Shown here: in pieces, positions 37,545 through 49,484 of the stretch
How positions within the stretch are numbered: position 1 is the stretch's first letter
Layout of the letters: each line of letters begins with the position of its first letter
Assembly (NCBI RefSeq): GCF_964199755.1
Contig: NC_133896.1
Coordinates: 102,020,301-102,084,300, forward strand
DNA from: Larus michahellis
Taxonomy: Eukaryota > Chordata > Aves > Charadriiformes > Laridae
DNA: 64,000 nucleotides
Direction: 5' to 3'
Notes under the pieces: model-generated
Told to the model about the DNA's origin: nothing
Database searches by the model: none
The model's input: the letters and a program-made list of their open reading frames with translations, nothing else
Position numbers and translations under genes: made by a program

Positions 37545-38610
37545 AAAACTGGCTGGATGGCCATGCCCAAAGAGTTGTGATTAATGGGTGAAATCCTTTT
37601 GGTGGCCGGTCACCAGTGGTGTCCCTCAGGGCTCAGCTTTGGGGCCAGTTTTGTTTAATATCTTTATCAATGATCTGGATGAGGGGATTGAGTCCACCCT
37701 CAGTAAGTTTGCAGATGACACCAAACTAGATGGGAGTATTGATCCGCTTGAGGGTAGGAAGGGTCTACAGAGGGACCTGGACAGGCTGGATCGATGGGCC
37801 AAGGCCATCTGTATGAGGTTTAATAAGGCCAAGTGCCAGGTCCTGCATTTCAGTCACAACCACCCCAAGCAACGCTACAGGCTTGGAGCAGAGTGGCTGG
37901 AAAGCTGCCTGGCAGAAAAGGACCTGGGGGTGCTGGTGGATGGCCAGCTTAACATGAGCCAGCAGTGTGCCCAGGTGGCCAAGAGGGCCAACAGCATTCT
38001 GGCTTGTATCAGGAATAGCGTGGCTGGCAGGAGTAGGGAAGGGATCGTGCCTCTGTACTCGGCACTGGTGAGGCCTCACCTCGAGTACTGTGTTCAGTTC
38101 TGGGCCCCGCTGTGCAAGAGGGACATTGAAGTGCTGGAGCGTGTCCAGAGGAGAGCCACCAGGCTGGTGAGGGGTCTGGAGACCAAGTCATATGAGGAGA
38201 GGCTGAGGGAGCTGGGCATGTTTAGCTTGGAGAAGAGGAAGCTGAGGGGAGACGTCATTGCCCTCTACAACTACCTGAAAGGAGGGTGTAGAGAGGTGGG
38301 TGTTGGCCTCTTCTCCCAGGTGAATAATGACAGGACCAGAGGAAATGGTCTGAAGTTGCAGCAAGGGAGGTTTAGGTTAGATATTAGGAAGAGTTACTTT
38401 ACTGAAAGAGTGGTCAGACACTGGAACAGCCTGCCCAGGGAGGTGGTTGAGTCACCACCCCTAGAGGTATTTAAGAAACGTCTAGATTGGGCACTTCAGG
38501 GCATGCTCTAGTGACAGAGATTGTAGGGGTCTGGGTTTTTTTTTGTGTGTGTATGGTTGGACTCGATGATCTCAAAGGTCCTTTCCAACCATGAAGATTC
38601 TATGATTAAG
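37545..38610 (+). mobile_element. CR1 LINE, 5'-truncated, antisense in CD47 intron 3
   Basis: The copy starts inside the reverse-transcriptase region (GGCTGGATGGCC...) and runs to the CR1 3' end, which has GGTTGGACTCGATGATCTC and an ATTCTATGATT octamer-type terminus in place of poly(A). CR1 copies are typically cut at the 5' end and make no clear target-site duplication. It lies opposite to CD47 transcription. Confidence 0.95.
37588..38511 (+). pseudogene. CR1 ORF2 fragment: C-terminal part of the reverse transcriptase
   Basis: The 307-codon open frame covers the later RT motifs and C-terminal region of CR1 ORF2. It shows [20 protein letters not shown] (residues 9-28), the catalytic FADDTKL (the YADD box with Phe in place of Tyr), [12 protein letters not shown], and the C-terminal [10 protein letters not shown]. 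The endonuclease domain and the start of RT are missing, so the fragment cannot be functional. The first Met is incidental: the frame simply opens near the truncation. It is notable that no stop or frameshift interrupts it. Confidence 0.92.
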
Positions 38611-40327
38611 TTAGAGGTAGCACGATTACTTTTCCCCAGGGAGGTCAAAGACCTCGCAATAAAGTGCACAGATGCAATAAAATCCAAGCAGGCTCAACTT
38701 ACTTAGGTAAAATGACAATGCTTCTATCAATGCTTATTTCAGGACAATTATTACTTTCCCACCAAAATGCTAAAAAATGTTAAAGTTCTGCTATAAATGG
38801 AAGGCAATGACAACTCCTGGATATATCAGAAACTCCTAAACCATTATGAACAATAATGAAAATCAGGAATCTAACACTATGGAAATAAAATAATTTAAAA
38901 AATACATATTAGTTGTCAACCTCTGACCATGGATGAACCTTTGAAGAGTCACGTACCACTTTCAGAGGTGCATGAAGAGGTAGTAAAGGAAATTATATAC
39001 AGATGGCTGAATATGTATGTGATTACTATGAATCACTCTGAGCGCGAGTTCTTTCCATTTCTTATGGACTCGCCTCTAACCAGCTGTTTGTTTTTTTTTA
39101 ATTTTTTGGAAGTCTACAAATTGAAAAAGGCTGAAAAAACCTTGAAAGAGTGATGTAACAAATTGCACCACAGGGAACTGTGTAAAAGACTAGGACATAA
39201 AGCACACTCTACATTGTATACATGTTGGACACCAGTGTATAAAGAACATCTAAAGATGTCTTACACTGGTGAAGTATTGCCTCTGAAAACATCTAACAAA
39301 ACCAGTGTTAGATTGTAACTCAGCCAGTGCTAACACACTAATGAACAACTTTATATTAAGAAGATAACCCCATCTTTTCTAATACTGATTTTATGACCCT
39401 AAAATGAAATGTGTTTCTCTTTCTAATAATTCAGTGTCATGGTGAACCAACAGTCAAAAAAACCTTCTTTGTTCTAACCAATGACAGTAGAAATTACTAT
39501 TTATACCCCACAAAAATTACACATGTGCAAAAAAGCTCATTGTTTGCAACAGTACTGGCAGCAGAAACATCACCACGTGGCAGACTAGCTCTAAACACAG
39601 ACTTTTTAGGCTGCACGTCACACCTTTGTCTACAAGGATATATATCTGCTAAAAATCTTAACTCTGGGAAGCAACCTCTGGCCTCCAAGCAAATAGAGCA
39701 GACTGGCCCAGACCCTGCTGCTTAGGGCTAGACCCCAGCACCTGAGTCCACACTGCATGACTGGGGCACCACATGGCACGCTGAAGCCCCAAAACACATC
39801 TTTTTGATGAGTTCATGTTTGGTTTCAGTTCAAAGGTCCCAAACTGCAAATGTTATGCCAGACGAATGCTTTCACAGCTTGATGCCAAAAACGTACGTTA
39901 CGTGTCCTGAAAGAGTGCAAGGCTTACTGAATAAGGAAATGGAGTACAAAGCTCCATTTTTTGTAGCACAAAAGAGTGTAGCTTGGTGTGCTCTTATTGA
40001 TCAAGCCTGTAAGTAACAGTGCTTATTAGGAGCTACCATATACAAGTTGAATCTCTTGTAATATTAGCTGATTCATGCCAAAAGAAAGCCCAGACATGAA
40101 CATAAGTAACACCGTGTGGATGATCAGGAGAGGGATTCCAGAGCAAACCAAACACCGTATCATGTGACAAAGTAGGCAAACCACCCTTCTGAGTATCATC
40201 TAGATCAATTCCACCAGACACCTTTTAGATGTAAGCACTGTCTTTCATCTTACACGGATGATTTTATGCAAGCAAGTGATTTTAGAACAAATCAGTAATT
40301 GCAAAGAATTAAAGAGTCAATACTTAC

Positions 40328-40417
40328 CAACAAGAATTAACTGAGCCAAACACAAAGCAACAATTACAAACAGCAACACTATGATGATAGCCCTTTCCAC
40401 TAGAAGAAACCATGATC
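40328..40417 (-). CDS. CD47: CD47 exon 3: first transmembrane segment
   Basis: 90 bases encode residues 133-162. The exon enters and leaves in phase 1, with acceptor CTAG and donor GTAAGTA. It reads SWFLLVE, matching the human SWF after the Ig domain, then a hydrophobic stretch (about residues 142-162, IIIVLLFVIVALCLAQ) that forms the first membrane helix. Length, phase and position after the Ig exon match the mammalian gene. Confidence 0.93.
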
Positions 40418-43400
40418 CTAGAGAACAAAAAAAGAAAAATGGTAGGAAGAAAACAAAAACTGAGGTTGTTAGCTTTACATTTATTGCTCATTTTAGGCTA
40501 TGCTCTAGATTGCTCAATACTCAATGTAATAGTTAGCATGAAGAGTTATAATAGGCTAAGACGACTTCTACCTATGTATTTTTCACTCTCTTCTTGTGTG
40601 TGACAACCTACTTTTTCAGTATTTCTAGTTGCCCTAACATTTTCCAGACTGGAGGTCGTAACCTCCACTGCAGCAGAGGACAGGTTTATGCTACTGTATG
40701 GCAGTACAAGCTAGTTAGCTTGTGGAACTACAAACAGCACAGTAGATCAGAAAAAAATGGTGTATTTAGGCTAAGCAGGGAAGCTGGGCAAGATATGAAA
40801 AGTCCAATTTGATGCTTCCCGAGCTATTCTATTCTACCTCCAACTGCCGTAATTCCTGAAAAAATCCAGACGTGTGGTAAGGAATACAGGAGCTACCTAA
40901 GTGAGAAGGAAACACTGCTTTGTTAATTTTAGAAATCATACATTTTCCTTTAGGTCTCCCCACCATCATCCATTTAGCTTTTCTTCCCCTGCATCTTGGA
41001 TACCTTAGGCTGTTCAGTCACTTGTGCTGTAAGACTGTGTAAGCCACCTTCTAACAGAAAATTCTGAAAACATCTCCACTGAACTAGAAAATGCAGTTGA
41101 TTCTTACATCTCTGCTCATAACTTCATTTACACTCACCCAGTGGAGTCCAAAGTCTCCATTTCTTACATTATACCGTTCCTCTGCCTGCACATTTGCTTC
41201 CAAAGAAACTTCTAATCTTCATTTAGACGCATACTCCTTGCACTTACTCTCCATATTTAAAAGCTGTATCTTCAGCTCCAGAAACATGGAATGAACTATT
41301 GATACATCACAACTTTCAATGACAAGTAAATACCTTGAGGACAGTTTCAAATTCACAAATTCCCCTCTTTCCCCCTCCCCCGCAAGGAGTCACAGAAGAA
41401 GTTACTATAGTTAGAACATAAATACAAGGCAATCGCAAAATATGATAAAGGCAGAGAAATGGAGGAATATCTGCCAACTTCCTTATCAGCGAAAGAAGCC
41501 TAATTCAACGAATGATTTCATTACATGTTTTGCTTCATTTGCATTTTCAAAAAAGCAACAAAACATTGAACAGTAACTTCAATGCACAGTTGCCATTCTC
41601 TAGATTAGCCAAATCTTACAGGCAAGTCCCAGCGATGTTAACTGAAAATTATTAACGAATTGAAAGTATCTGCAAGCAGAGACTGAAAAGCAGCTTCACT
41701 TCCTCTACAGCATTTCCAGATTACACTAACAGGTATTACAAATAGAAAAAAAAGCAGACATGAAGCCTGGTATCTGCTAGAACTTCAGCATGCAACATGG
41801 AACCACATATGGTCCAGTCTTCAAGTCTAAAAGCACTTATTGTATGGAAATGCTTGCAATACTGCTGGTATATGCAGCACGCAAATAAGAGAAACAGCTG
41901 AACACATTTTCTTGGTAATACATTTTGCTTACTCTGTTGCTTCATCGCAATTAGGTAAACTCCTGGTGAAAAGTATTATTTTGAGAGCCAATCGAAGTCA
42001 GTTCCAAACTAACAAGAGACACTTACAGACATGCTGGGGAAGAAGAGAGAAAACAAGAGAAGAGGGAAAAGGCAGAGGAAACAGGTGAAGGAGAGAGGAG
42101 GAAAGGAGGCAAAGGAAAGGAAACAGAGGAGGAGAGAGGGGAGAACAGAGGAAAAGGGAAGAGGAGGAAAAAAAGAGAAAAAGGGGAAACTTTACGGTCA
42201 CTCTCCTGTCATAACTGATCAGGAAAGAGTGTGCCCAAAGACAAGGGTAGTAGCATTTAAGTCTTGCTCACTCTGCTACCCGCTTCCTATGTGAATCCAG
42301 GAATTCTATAAAGTGAGATGGAGAATAGTTGGCTCTTATATGACTATCTTTGTATAAGCATCAATTTGAATATATTAATAGTGACAGCATGAATTCATTG
42401 CTCTGAAATGGCAGAGTGAAGACTAGTACAGGATTTCCATTATTTACTAACCCTTTTCAAAACTCACTTGCTACACTTTCTTCTATTAGCTTATTATCTC
42501 AAGAGTCTCTCTAGAACACTGAGGAGCAAACAGAAAAAATTGTGCAGAAGAACTTAAAGAGAGAACAAGCAACTGGTTTACTTTCAGCTAAACACTCAAA
42601 CATAACACTACGTTTTACATTTTCTGGCATATACTCTCAAACTAATGTGACCTCGCAACTATAAATTCTTCACCAACCACATTTTTCCTTTGGTGTTGGG
42701 GTACTTTCCTCGCCGCAACTGACGACTAGAAAATGAAATTAGAAAAATTACATCAGTTTCCCGCTTTGTAGTCTTTATACAGCTTTCAAAATTCTAAACA
42801 CAGAATAAGTAAAAATAAAACAATAAAACTTGCAAATTAGGACTTGATTGTATTACTTCCTCAAGCCTTGTTTCCTCTTGTAGAGCTTAACAGTGAATGG
42901 CAAAAACAGTCCAAAAAGGCTGAGTAACGAACAAGCTACAAGAGAAGGAAGGAAACTGCCTATACACCTCTTCCCCTGTTTTTGCGGTGTTCTAAGAACC
43001 AAATGATTTTGCAGCATCCTCACTCTTTCAGCGGCTGTGCCCCTCTCAATCCATTTCAGGATCACATTTGCTTTGCAGTGTATAGGGTTAACTCAATAAT
43101 TAGACCCAACTGTGAATTACACCGCCATTTGCAGCAGAACACAAGTAACGTGTCTGACCTTCATAAACATTTTAATGACAAATGCAAAAACTAGTAGCAA
43201 AAAGGTCCTAGGACAATTCTACAGTGCACGGGTAAGACTCCACGTGCTATGCAAATGTAACATATTCAGTGCTTCTGAGAAGCCTTCCAGAAGCAAGTCT
43301 CCTGTGCAGAACAGAGAAACAATATGCACATATGTGCAGCAAAACTGTCACTTCTGCAGAATACCAGACAGACTGCACATGTACAGCAGATCCCTTTATT

Positions 43401-44088
43401 CAATAGCTGCGGCACTAGAGCACATGGGCTGCATCTGACAAGATAAGGTAAAATGGCTCACTAGATGCAAAATTCATCACTTAGTCACCATTATTTTAAA
43501 CATGGCCTTCTAAAGATGACATTGAATACCAGACATCCCTAACAAGTTACCACCTAGTAGCATTTTCAACCTTGCTGGAAAACTGCATACTTTCAGATCA
43601 AGTTTTACAGCTCTTATACAGAATTTCTATTAGTTCTATCTGTAATTTTTCAGCGTAGCTAAAGACTGCAAGATGCAATTTTTCAAAGAAAAGATCTCTG
43701 CAGCCGCTGGATGTATACAGTTCAGTATTACAAAGATATTAAAAATATCTTTCAGTATGTAATGCAATAACATAACCATGCTGAAAATATTACCAACTAT
43801 ATAATCTAAAAGATGCTGGAAAGCATATATTGTACTCTGTTAGACAAGTGATTTTCAGACATTTATTACAGAGTGAAAAAATGTGTTCAGATCTTTCCCA
43901 CAGAAGCTCTCCCCTATAACTTAATTCAAAATAACTCGCATTAGCATTCAAGTTAGAAGACTTGTGCTACGTTTTTTGTATTTTCAATTTAACATAATAC
44001 ATTGTCATATTAATTATTTTTCTCTTTCCCGTAAGATTTTGCTTGTTTTCTCTCCCAACAAATTCTAAAACAGTGGCAGGCAACTCAC
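40418..44088 (-). other. CD47: CD47 intron 2
   Basis: About 3.7 kb of AT-rich DNA. The only clear structure is the purine-rich tract at 42036-42190, which is pyrimidine-rich in the transcript. No other exon was recognised. Confidence 0.8.
42036..42190 (+). repeat. Purine-rich tract in CD47 intron 2
   Basis: About 150 bp of almost only A and G (GAAGAAGAGAG, GGAGAGAGGAGG and similar), with a few C and T interruptions. It is degenerate rather than a clean repeat. In the CD47 transcript it is a long polypyrimidine stretch. Confidence 0.85.
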
Positions 44089-44439
44089 CTGAGTAATTTC
44101 TAAGTTCAACTCTTGTTTCTCCTTCTCTGTTTGATTCCGTTACTTCACAACTGTAATTTCCAACATCTGCTTCTTCACTGTTAAGCCTTAGAGAGGCAAT
44201 ACCCTTGGGTAAATCCACCAGAGATACTAAGTTAGCTGATGGAACAGTTGAATCTCTGAAAAACTCCTTTCTTCCTCCATCAAAAGAGAAAATTGTTTTT
44301 CCTTGTCTCTTCCATGTGACAAACATGACATCTGGATTGTTCTCATTTAGATTAATCACATGGCAAGGTAAAATCACAGTTTTATTACAGTTAGTTTTCT
44401 GAACAACATCTGTCACATTAAACATCAACTGGGCAGAAC
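44089..44439 (-). CDS. CD47: CD47 exon 2: extracellular IgV domain
   Basis: 351 bases encode residues 16-132 plus one base of codon 133. The acceptor is TTTATAG and the donor GTGAGT. The exon begins GSAQLMF, so mature Gln19 (pyroglutamate at the SIRP-alpha interface in human CD47) is kept. Cys33 and Cys41 match the human positions. Trp58 in VTWK and Cys113 in GNYSCEVTE are the Ig core residues; the REGET stretch at 120-124 is shared with human. Cys41-Cys113 should be the Ig disulphide. Cys33 should pair with the membrane-loop cysteine encoded by exon 7. N-glycosylation sequons are visible at Asn23, Asn34, Asn110 and Asn130. This domain contacts SIRP-alpha and thrombospondin. It is much more divergent than the fold-defining residues, as expected for a receptor-interface domain. 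Confidence 0.96.
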
Positions 44440-47400
44440 CTATAAAGAAAAATGAAAATTGACACATTCAGAATGATTTCTTAATGTACAAGAAAAGAAA
44501 GAAAAAAGAATTACAACATGCCATTTGGGAAAACAAAACACTCCCGCGAAACCACAAAAAGAGAACCATGCTTTAAGGGAGTAACAAAAGAAAGGAAAAA
44601 AAGCATTATTCTAATTCTACCACAGCGCTATACAGACTTAGCCATTCTCACATCCGTTTAATGTACAGATACCATAACCTATCATAAATTTTAAAAAAAG
44701 TAATAAAACTTTGGACTGCCACTTACTTGGACACTTCCTCTAAAACTCCATATGCAGAAATACTGCATTAAGGCCTTGTTTCTGCAAAGCATACACATAA
44801 CACTAACCACAGGTTGTCCCACTGATGTTCAAATTTTTGCTGCTGATCACACAGGTATCTAAAAATGGAGGTCCAGGCATCAGCTCCACACCAGCATCTG
44901 CTATAGTTTGTTAAGGACACAGGGAAAAAATTCTGCTTTTACACTTCTGAGAGAAGGCAGGCAGGGCAGCTTAATCAACAAAGGTTTGTCATTTGTTCCT
45001 TCTTATCTCTGAAGGTGGAGCCAAATGCCCATAGGTTTAGAACGCTTCTTGCGAATTCTCTCTTTTCCTTTCTGATGGACGAGGTGCACACACAATACCA
45101 TATATTACATAAAATCATTACTTACTTAGTATTTGAGTGTATACACAATAGAATTGAAAATGGAAATTTTTTAAGAAGTGTCCTGTATTGTAAAGCGTTG
45201 TGATTAATGCTACTAACAACGAAATTCAATGCAGGTAATGAAAAATCACCATCACACAGAATGATGTTATCACTGCTAGTTTTTATCATTTCTCTCACAC
45301 ATTGCACCACAGTTCTAAAACAGCGGTACTGACTGAACAGTGCTTCAAGAAAGACCTAAATCCTATGCCAAGATTTTATCTGAAATGAAGACCCATTAAC
45401 CAGTTCTTGAGAATACCAAACATTATAACATCAGTATTTAAATTACACCAGGAACCAAAAGAAAGAGGTTAATTAAACTAACTTGACTGCAAAGTATGAA
45501 GGCTTTGAATCCTTATTTTCTGTATTTTTCCTCGTTTGTGTGAAATTATAACTTAGTTAATAGCTTTCCTAATAGTCATTATTCCCCAGAGTTCCAGTGG
45601 CATTAATCATTCAAAATGTTTGACTATATTCACCTGACAAAATCAAATATGGGAAAAGACACATATTGTAAAACAAGACCACAACCCCTAATACTGTAAG
45701 CGCACAGAGTTACAAAGTGGAGTAGCTCCAGTGACTTCAGAGGAACTACTGGTATTCAAATGTCTAAACCAGCTCAGAGTTGAGATATGTATTTGATGAC
45801 TGAATTCAATGAGGGGAAAGGGAGGAGAAAAACAAAAACAAACAAACAAACAAAAAAAAAGTTGTGTTGCTATTTGCAGTAGCCCATTTTTTTCAAAGCA
45901 ACAGTCTCAGATCAAATTTAAAAAGTACATATCCTTGAAACATTGATTTAATATTCTCGCACAAGTCACTGGATTACTACGAAATATCAAAAGCTTATAA
46001 TAAACTGACAAAATGCATTATGTATGACAGCACTTAATGAAGAAAGAATTATTCTCTAGTTTACTCATTGTGTTGCATTTTTTAGACTGTACTTCAAAAA
46101 AATAAAAAGTAACAAAAGCAGAACAAAGGATAACTATTGCCAAACTGTGCACTAACAAAAAAAAAAATGCAAGCAATTAAAAGCTGTAGTGTTTCAGTGT
46201 TTCTTCCTGAAATAAATTTCACATCTGTTTTATTTTAACACTATCTCACAACAAAAGGTTTCTGAGTGTGAGGTTGTCGGTTTTGGGGTTTTTTTTCCTC
46301 CTTTAGAGCTAGTACATTTACACTTTGTAGGAAGAATATATTCTCTGCTGGCTCCAATCACCAGGAAAGGTGATTTTCAACTAAAGAAAGCAACTATACT
46401 TCCAAATATTTACCAAAGTAAATTAAAAAAAAAAACTTGAAGGAATTAAAATAAATCGATCACAACTTTCTCACTAGTATTAGCACAGAATGGCAGGGAG
46501 CTGTACATTACTGATTCCACGGGTTTGTGTGATGTTAGCCTATAAGGGCTGGCATATTTTGCCTGAAGCCAGTGAAGAAGTGCTCATGTGAACTGCTCCA
46601 CCAGCAGAGTGCTGGGGAAATAATGAGCAGGCTGCAGACAGGCACCAGCAGCAGCACACAGGCAAATATTTGCAGGTTTTGTCCTCTGCAAATCTGACTG
46701 CTTTAATAGAAGGTGGTGTGTGTCTGCTATCTCACTAAAGGGAACCTGACTGCTTACTACACATGGCATTTCCACTATCAACTTCTGACGTTCTTCTTGT
46801 GGGACGAGGAAGTCATCAGAACCCTTCGGCAACAGTTCCCAAATCCTCCACGCAGTGGACTACTAGGTGGGCTCCTAGCCTCAAACTTTCTCACGGATTA
46901 TCAGCTTAGAGGTGTCACACAAAGGTGACAATTTTAGAGCCTTACACTAAGCAGTTCAGGGGGGCTTGCTTCTGAAGAAAATGCAGTTGTGAAGCCATCA
47001 CAGAAAAGTTGTTTCAAATGACACATGCAGTGCAAATTCAGGAATACTGCACATTATGCCAAAATTGGCTAAGCCTGGTAGTTGCACCTGATGGACACCT
47101 GCATTTCTCACTGACTACAAAACACACCTGGGGACTCAGCATTTAAGCCAGTCCACTGCTAACTCGGCAACCCAGACATGAATTTAGATGCTAGTTTTAA
47201 ACACGCAGCTCTAGATGTGCTGCTTACTGACAGGAGAGCATTTGCACCTCAGTGAAAAGCGCCGCAATTTTTTTTAGCTCTCCCTCCCCCCACCGAGTTT
47301 CTTCTGGAGGCACAGAAAAATAAGAAGTTAGATTGCGAGATGCCATTTGCACGTCAGTGACACCCAAACTTCTTCCAAGACCGAGAAATTTCGTCAACCC

Positions 47401-48062
47401 TACAGCAGACGAGCAGTTTGATCGTCGCTAATTTCTTCAAGAAGGGGCATTAAGCTGCCCTGAACGCTACGAGGCAGTACAAGACGAGGAGCTTTGCGCT
47501 GGTCACGGCGTCCCTCCTCCCCCCCACGACTTCTGCGAGAAGCCACCCACCCCCAGACCCGGGGAGGATGCGGGGGGCGGAGGGGCGGAGGAACACCCCA
47601 CACACACCGTAGCAGCGGATGGCGACCTACAGCTCAGCACAGCGCAGTCCCACACACGCCGGCTGTCACCCTCGCCGCTCGGTGGTCACCAGCCACGGCC
47701 GGGAGCTCCGGGCAGGGGCGATGGGAGCCCCCACGCTCAGCGGAAGAGGCCCCGCGGGACCGGACGCCTCACGACCCGATACGTCCCCTCTTCCCCCCGC
47801 CCTTCTCCCGCCGCCTCGGCGACGCCCGCCCCTCCCTTTCCCGCCCACCCAACGGCTGCAGGGGGCCGGGTGAGGCGGCTCTGCCCTCCTTCCCTCAGAC
47901 CCCATGGGGCTGGCAGGGCGCCTGCATAGGGACGCCGCTGGAGGCGGGAGTGGGCGGAAAGGTGTCCCGGGCCCGGCCGCCGCGGCCCCAAGCCGCAGGG
48001 GTCGGGACGACGGAGGGAGAGAGGGAGAAAGGAGGGAGGGAGAGAGGGCGGCGAGAACTCAC
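44440..48062 (-). other. CD47: CD47 intron 1
   Basis: About 3.6 kb. The first 600 bases after exon 1 are part of the CpG island and include a GA-rich run (about 48009-48050). The rest is AT-rich. I see no exon or recognisable repeat in it. Confidence 0.8.
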
Positions 48063-48108
48063 CGACGCCCACGGCGCTGAGCAGCACCCAAGCGGCCAGC
48101 TGCCACAT
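48063..48108 (-). CDS. CD47: CD47 exon 1: start codon and signal peptide
   Basis: 46 bases encode residues 1-15 (MWQLAAWVLLSAVGV) plus the first base of codon 16. Human CD47 starts MWPLVAALLLGSACCG, so the start codon, the Trp at position 2 and the exon length all agree. The donor is GTGAGT. This part is the hydrophobic core of the cleaved signal peptide. By comparison with human, cleavage should fall after residue 18, exposing Gln19, which is encoded in exon 2. The exon lies in a CpG-rich promoter region. Confidence 0.93.
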
Positions 48109-48190
48109 GGCGAAGCGGCGACGGGGAGCGCGGCCAGTCAGCCCGACAGCCTCCGGAGCTGGGCGCCGCAGCGGGCGGGCGGCTTCGCGC

Positions 48191-48202
48191 AGGGGGCGGG
48201 GC
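48191..48202 (-). promoter_or_regulatory. GC box (Sp1-type) upstream of CD47
   Basis: AGGGGGCGGGGC on the plus strand is a good Sp1/KLF site about 85 bp upstream of the start codon. Position and match suit a TATA-less CpG promoter. Confidence 0.55.
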
Positions 48203-48247
48203 GACTGGCAGGATCTTGGGGGGGAAGGAGGGGGCGTTCTCGCGTCG

Positions 48248-48257
48248 CTGATTGGCT
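48248..48257 (-). promoter_or_regulatory. CCAAT box upstream of CD47
   Basis: CTGATTGGCT on the plus strand reads AGCCAATCAG on the CD47 strand, a full NF-Y site about 140 bp upstream of the start codon and about 50 bp from the GC box. Confidence 0.6.
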
Positions 48258-49466
48258 GCAGCCGCTCGCGCGGGGGTGGGTGCCGCGCGCCCCTGCTTTC
48301 CCGCCTCCGCCTGGCCGTGACGGAAGCAGGCGCCCGTCCCGCCGGTGGGGCCCCTCGCGCTCCGCCCGGCGGTTACCAGCAGCGGCGTGTGTCGCCGTTG
48401 GTGGGGGCAGGCGCGGCCCCGCGGGCGGGGAGCTGGCCCGCTTCCTTCCCTCTCCCCGCCGGGAAACCGAAACAGCCCCCGGGAATACCTCCGACAAAGC
48501 CCGTTTATTGTTTGTTTTCAGTAATTATGGGGACCGATGAGTAGTTTTCCTGGACCGCTTGGGCTCTGGGGTCAGGGTGTGTTGTCGCTGCGCGCAGAGA
48601 GCTGTGTTTTGAGTAACGGCTGAATAAAATGGCTGACTGGGCCGGCCGGGGCTGCGAGGAGGAAGGTGCCGAGTCCAAGGCAAGGGGAAGCGTTGAGGGG
48701 GCGGCTCCCGCTCCCCTTCCCGAAGCGACTCCCAGATCGTTTTAGTGAAGTTGAACGCGGTTAAACCCCCCTTCGCCGGCGGGGTGGGAGGTCCCCTTCC
48801 GCTCCGCGGGGGCCGGGCAGGAGGGAAGGGCCGGCGCTTTCGGTTTCCGTCTCCCTTTCCCGTTAATCACCTGACACGACACTGGTAAATAAGCCGGGGC
48901 GGGGAGCAGTGCCGTTAAAAGCCCTGTGGAAAAGCTGACCCCGTCAGTGTCGCGTTTGCTTCTGGCAGGAGAGAAGCTGCGGCTCTGTCCCGCCGAGGGA
49001 AGGGCAGCGAGGGGAGCTCGGTCCCCGTCCTCCCTGGGCTGAGGCCCTGAGCCTGCCCCCGCCTCCACAGTCCTGGGCCCCTCGGCGAGTTACTAGCCTG
49101 ATGCGCCGTACGTACCGCTGAAATATAAAGATTTTAAAGACGGCACAAAACACGGAAGAATTTGTAGGTGTTCTTTTGTTGCCCTTCAATTAAAAGCGAG
49201 GATAAACGCTCTCTACCTACTTCCTACATCTGCAGTTAATACACATTCGACTGTTTCAGCAATGTTTCAACAAATGTTTCTCCAGAAGTAGCCCTCTTTA
49301 GGCCTTTTTTTTTTTTTTAATGGTAGTGTTGTCTCAAAATTTTGGATGTATAAATAACTGGCACCCTAAACGCCTACTTTGTTCACAGGCATATGTGTTG
49401 GTGAAGTGTTAAAAAAAAAAAAAAGGACTGCTAAACATATTTGAGGAGCATACACACATAGGTACA

Positions 49467-49484
49467 TATATATATATATATATA
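49467..49484 (+). repeat. (AT)n microsatellite
   Basis: Nine TA units in the upstream flank, next to an A-rich run at 49411-49424. Confidence 0.8.

Larger units (their letters stand above)
36116..40327 (-). other. CD47: CD47 intron 3
   Basis: The longest intron, about 4.2 kb. It carries an antisense CR1 element at 37545-38610, which accounts for a quarter of its length. The remainder is AT-rich with no recognisable exon. Confidence 0.8.
23524..48108 (-). other. CD47: CD47 gene (integrin-associated protein), start codon to poly(A) region
   Basis: Ten coding exons assemble in frame on the minus strand, each bounded by AG and GT splice sites, into about 317 residues. CD47 is a cell-surface protein with one extracellular IgV domain, five membrane-spanning segments and a short cytoplasmic tail. 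It binds SIRP-alpha on phagocytes (inhibitory signal), thrombospondin and integrins. Seen here: a signal peptide starting MWQLAAW, an IgV domain with its cysteine pair, five hydrophobic exons in a row, and a tail exon reading KAVEEPLN, identical to the mammalian segment. Every junction from exon 1 to exon 7 is phase 1. The 5' UTR length and the start of the last (3' UTR) exon are not resolved. In mammals the upstream neighbour is IFT57 and the downstream one BBX; neither is visible here. The identification is firm; the last tail exons are less so. Confidence 0.95.
47480..49120. promoter_or_regulatory. CD47: CpG island / CD47 promoter region
   Basis: The sequence changes from AT-rich intron to GC-rich DNA dense in CpG dinucleotides. 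It covers exon 1, the start of intron 1 and about 1 kb upstream. It is TATA-less near the gene start. Long open frames here (for example 47494-48540 on the plus strand) are what GC-rich DNA gives by chance and are not called as genes. Confidence 0.8.

Noticed and set aside
47494-48540. 348-codon plus-strand open frame across the CD47 promoter and exon 1
   Set aside because: It is the antisense of a CpG island with very high GC content, so stops are rare by chance. The composition is Arg, Gly, Ala and Pro rich with no domain.
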